Positions 60,620 to 64,000 of a stretch of 64,000 nucleotides of DNA are shown here, piece after piece (positions within the stretch are counted from its first letter, which is position 1; each line of letters opens with the position of its first letter). Source of the stretch: Adiantum capillus-veneris. Its lineage: Eukaryota; Streptophyta; Polypodiopsida; Polypodiales; Pteridaceae. The translations under genes were made by a program, and so were the position numbers. The notes under the pieces are model-generated. The model did not search any database. It was given only the letters and a program-made list of their open reading frames with translations, and was not told the DNA's origin. The stretch spans positions 86,601,721-86,665,720 of the forward strand of contig CM043956.1 in assembly GCA_014529385.2 (NCBI GenBank), written 5' to 3'.

Positions 60620-63597
60620 ATGTCTAGGCATATTACTATTTTTGGCCCTTCTAAATCACAGAAGCTTGTCATTATATATGATAAAAGATATATTGAACTT
60701 TCCACTGCTAATATTAGAAGTAATTTTACATTGGTACATTAATGTTTAGCCTTCATCCATTGACCCTATCCGGTGAGCAGGTGAAGATAGAGGTGATTGC
60801 AAAACAAGCATTGGGCAAGAAGGGTATTTGCTTGATCATGAATATTGTCATTTCTACAAAGTTCTTTGCACCGGTAGCTTTGAGGCTCCTGTCCCTTTAG
60901 ATTAAAATCTAGATGAACCCTCAAAACCCATCACAAGTGTAATAGAAATGATCCGTGCATTGCCTAGACAGAGTTGATTGTCTCACTCCCTTAATCAAAT
61001 CAGAGAGTTTGTCAAAGTAAATGAGCTGCCTACTTATTACAATGGATATGCTGCATTTAAGCTTCCATATGTAGGTGACTCTTTTGGAATGTCAATTATG
61101 GAACAACGACGTGATAGTCAAATGTGGACAGAGTACATCACTTGAAGTTTGGATTTATTTATGGGTGTTGTGTGATTCAGCAGATGTATAGGACATCTTA
61201 GATCTGCTAATGTGGACTTCTCATACTGCACGGGTTTCAAGATAAGTAATGAAGCTCATTCTTGGAAAGACCGATTATTAAAATCTCCACCATGTGGACT
61301 AGTATTCCAAGAATACGGACTTTGAGTTGTATGCATTGCTCTCAAGTACCAGACTGTGTTGCTATTTGTCCTGCCGTGATCTACTACTACTTGCCAAGAG
61401 ATAAATTGAATTCCACAAGGTGTTTTCTTCATTTAGGGGAGCACAAACATCCTTGTAGACAAGGGAAATGTAGAGCTTCAGTGACTGAAATTGATGCACT
61501 GATGAAGAAACGTGCTACTATTGAACCATTCATAATTGGCAAAGCAATCAGAGTGCATCACAACACAGGACATTATTATGGATAAATTAGTTGTGGAAGG
61601 TGACCCTGTCTCAGATTCCATGGGTGATGATGAGTTTGCCTCCTTCTTGGATACAATTACTCCATTATCCAATAAACGAAGGACTGAAAGAACATTGGAG
61701 ATTGCAAAAAAATCAAAGAACATTACCGCAAAAGGTTTGGAGGTTGTTCTTGAGCTTAGAGTAAAAGTAGGTATCCTTACATTCAAAGTGTACTATTTCC
61801 AGGACAACTTGGGGAAAGATCAACATCCACATGTTTTCAAGATGTCAATGAAAGGTCCTGGAAGTGGGGTTGACTTGGTTAATCGAATGACACTAGGTGA
61901 AAGCCTTGAAAATATGTGGATCCATTTTGATCACGTTCATTGTGTAAATGGATGGCCAACAATGTCTACACATGTGTACGCCCCATTTTTTCGTGAATCA
62001 ATGACCATTGCTACTTGTGAATTTGTTGTAGAGAATAAGTTTGCTCAAATTGAATTTTGGAAAATGCTTAATAAGGTTGTTGAGGATGTAGGCTTTGAAA
62101 AGCCAGAGTTTAGAGTCTTTATGGCTCATGAAGCAAATGCTAACTGGATTGCAGTTCATACATTGTGTTTTGTAGGTGCAAAAAAAGTCACACCTGGTAA
62201 AGAAAGATCTTGTGCTGTTAGTGGGAGCAATCCATGATACGACACATAACCAACTATATATGTCCTTCTTCTGAAGAAGAGCACAAAATTTTATGCCGCA
62301 AGTGGAGAAATGCCCACTCAGAGAATCAAGCTGACATTTGCAAAGGGGCACTACGTTGATTTTGGACCGCTAGTCATGCAATTCATGATGAGACGTACTC
62401 CTTGTTTAGAAACATGGTTGGCTTGGTGGGATGTTAGAGTTTTTAATAATAGGGGTGGCAGATTTGTGTCCCAAGATGAGTCCGGTATGTTTGTGACTAA
62501 TACAAATCTTTCAGAGACAAAGCATGCAATCATGCGAGCATTTATTGGATATAAGGAAAATCTCAACTTGTATGAGGAAGCTGGTGTGGACATGGCCATG
62601 ATAGTGCTGCAAAGTATAAAGCATAATGCATATCTTAAAGGTGTTCGTACCTTTATGGGTCGAGGCTTGGAAAAATTGGTGGAGTGCTTCATGCATCGTA
62701 CTTCTGGTGTATCACCCGCGAAAAAACTACTACCTAATTATGCTAATGGTTCTATGGAGGAAATGGGTTTCAATAGTCCTGAAATGAATAGAATTCCCAC
62801 AAGAGAAAAGAGCATTAGGGAAAAAAGACCTATATTTGTTGATGCAGTGCAACTTCATGAGGACAACCACATGCCATTATTTGTCACAAAAACTATGGGC
62901 ATTGGTGGTTCTCGTCAAAAAACAGATGGAGCTCGGGATGTGACCAATTCTTGGCCTGAGATGATAGTTACCAAGAGCGTGTGGGTAATCAGACGAGCAG
63001 ATCCAGGGTCCAAGGTCACATGCTTTGGAGTTGTTGGTGGACAAGGTAACCAATGCGGTCGATTCATAAATGAGGATTCTTTTAATATTAGAAATGGAAC
63101 ACCAACCCCTTTCTTTTGGGGATGTCGACAATACCCGGCTACAACTCAAATGCAGGTGGAGTTAGAGAAGGTTATATTTGTTTTTGCAATACCAGTAATG
63201 TGCACACATGGAATGTTCATGAGATGTTTGTGGGACCTCTTGGACCGGCTCTCGGAGTATGGCCTGTGGTGGAGGGAATATCATTGAGTTTATACGAAGT
63301 GAAGCATCTTCAATCTAGTGGATTTGTGCTTCATGCCACTATAGAGGGTGTAAAAAATGACAAGTGCGATCGAGCTCCAAGCCACGTACCAAGTGCTTTT
63401 TTCCCAAAATATGGAGAGGGCAAGGTTGTTAAGTGGAGGTCCAAGTTGACTAAAGCGTTCCAATGTAGAATTGACCTCGGAAGGACCATGTCAATAGAAC
63501 TAGTCAGAGAAGTAGTGATTGTTTGTAGGAGTCACATGTATTCTACATTAATACGGATGGGTCATTGGAAAAAGGGGTGTCTTATTCTGTCACGCGG
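60620..63597 (+). pseudogene. decayed DDE-type transposase (unclassified plant family)
   Basis: A first stretch begins at ATG 60620 (MSRHITIFGPSKSQ). After interruptions (TAA 60903, TGA 60975, TGA 61143) it yields KVNELPTYYNGYAAFKLPY. From 61330 in another frame: CFLHLGEHKHPCRQGKC, the RC-HLG-HkHP block. From ~61580: GSGVDLVNRMTLGESLE, then MWIHFDHVHCVNGW (first catalytic Asp), then FRVFMAHEANANWIAVH, where related proteins I recall have MADSAqaNW; the presumed second Asp is His here. A frame change after ERSCAVSG leads to LETWLAWWDVRVF and TNLSETKHAIMRAF (presumed third acidic residue), and a long C-terminal region through 63.6 kb with two more frame changes near 63.15-63.3 kb. At least four lesions make it a pseudogene. 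The family is frequent, as far as I recall, in moss and fern genomes; superfamily placement (possibly MULE-like) is uncertain. Confidence 0.65.
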
Positions 63598-64000
63598 AAA
63601 GTTCCCTTGACAACCTGCCAATGCTTAGACCCTGGGCTATGCATAAATCTATTGACATGTGAGACTGCAAACTGAATATCCAGCCTCTTGTTGCATACAT
63701 AAGAGGCATCCAATATCAATTTTATAAAGAGTGACATCTGTAGGATCACCAGCATCGTGAAGACTCAATTTCAAACCTGTTTACATGGGAGTGGCAATAG
63801 GTTTGCAATCCTCAAGTTTAACTTACATAGCAATGTCTATATGTAACTTTTCTGACACAAGGCAATACCGCCATCACACTGCTTAAATTGTATACCAAAG
63901 TAATGATGCAATAGCCCCAAATCTTTCATCTTGAAAGTAGTATTCAAATCATCCTTAAATTCAAGAGTGTCGCGAGAAGGCACGCAAAATATTTTGAGCG
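63598..64000 (-). mobile_element. Ty1/copia reverse-transcriptase fragment, runs off the window
   Basis: On the minus strand: TTFKMKDLGLLHHYFGIQF, then GGIALCQKSY, and at the 3' side VSHVNRFMHSPGSKHWQV. These are copia RVT_2 blocks in the right order, with in-frame stops between them. It is joined abruptly at 63598 to the transposase remnant. It overlaps the 50.5-kb fragment in family and position (50485-50560 against 63601-63675, about 95% identical). Confidence 0.8.

Overview
This window looks like nuclear DNA of a land plant with a large, repeat-rich genome. The evidence is Ty1/copia fragments, plant-type GT-AG introns, AT-rich sequence, GA and CT microsatellites, and transposase types I associate with ferns, mosses and liverworts. 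The species cannot be named from sequence alone. I see no rRNA, tRNA or CRISPR. Only one long uninterrupted gene is visible (1376-2575); nearly every other coding stretch carries stops or frameshifts.

Layout. 1-3107: degenerate ~125-140 bp tandem repeats, then the intact orphan gene. 3112-48208: what I interpret as one giant (~45 kb) DNA transposon. Its terminal inverted repeats start CACTAG, it is flanked on both sides by TTAA, and its two ends are non-identical (A on the left, B on the right). Inside it are a broken FCP1/NLI-type HAD phosphatase (6.8-7.5 kb), a second FCP1-like gene (17.3-18.5 kb), a SET-domain remnant (19.0-19.6 kb), a ParB-like plus methyltransferase-like gene (22.2-24.8 kb), and a DUF7869-type, RNase H-like transposase candidate next to the right end (44.4-47.7 kb). 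Between them lie about 24 kb of tandem arrays built on the box CCACCACTTGTCCAAGCTA, in mainly opposite orientation on the left and right sides. A 4.0-kb relative (12558-16562) sits inside it in reversed orientation, with ends in the order B-A; this supports the definition of both elements.

48.2-64 kb lies outside the element. It holds a copia 3' fragment, a second ParB-like/methyltransferase-like gene caught in a 4,012-bp tandem segmental duplication (51456-59479), a decayed DDE transposase (60.6-63.6 kb) and another copia fragment running off the end.

Two themes link the parts. First, the cargo resembles chromatin or DNA-modification proteins (SET, DNA-methyltransferase-like, CTD-phosphatase-like), although key residues are often lost. 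Second, premature stops that leave the reading frame otherwise continuous are nearly all TGA, plus two TAG, where CGA or CAG would restore an ordinary codon. That is what C-to-T decay of methylated, silenced DNA would produce.
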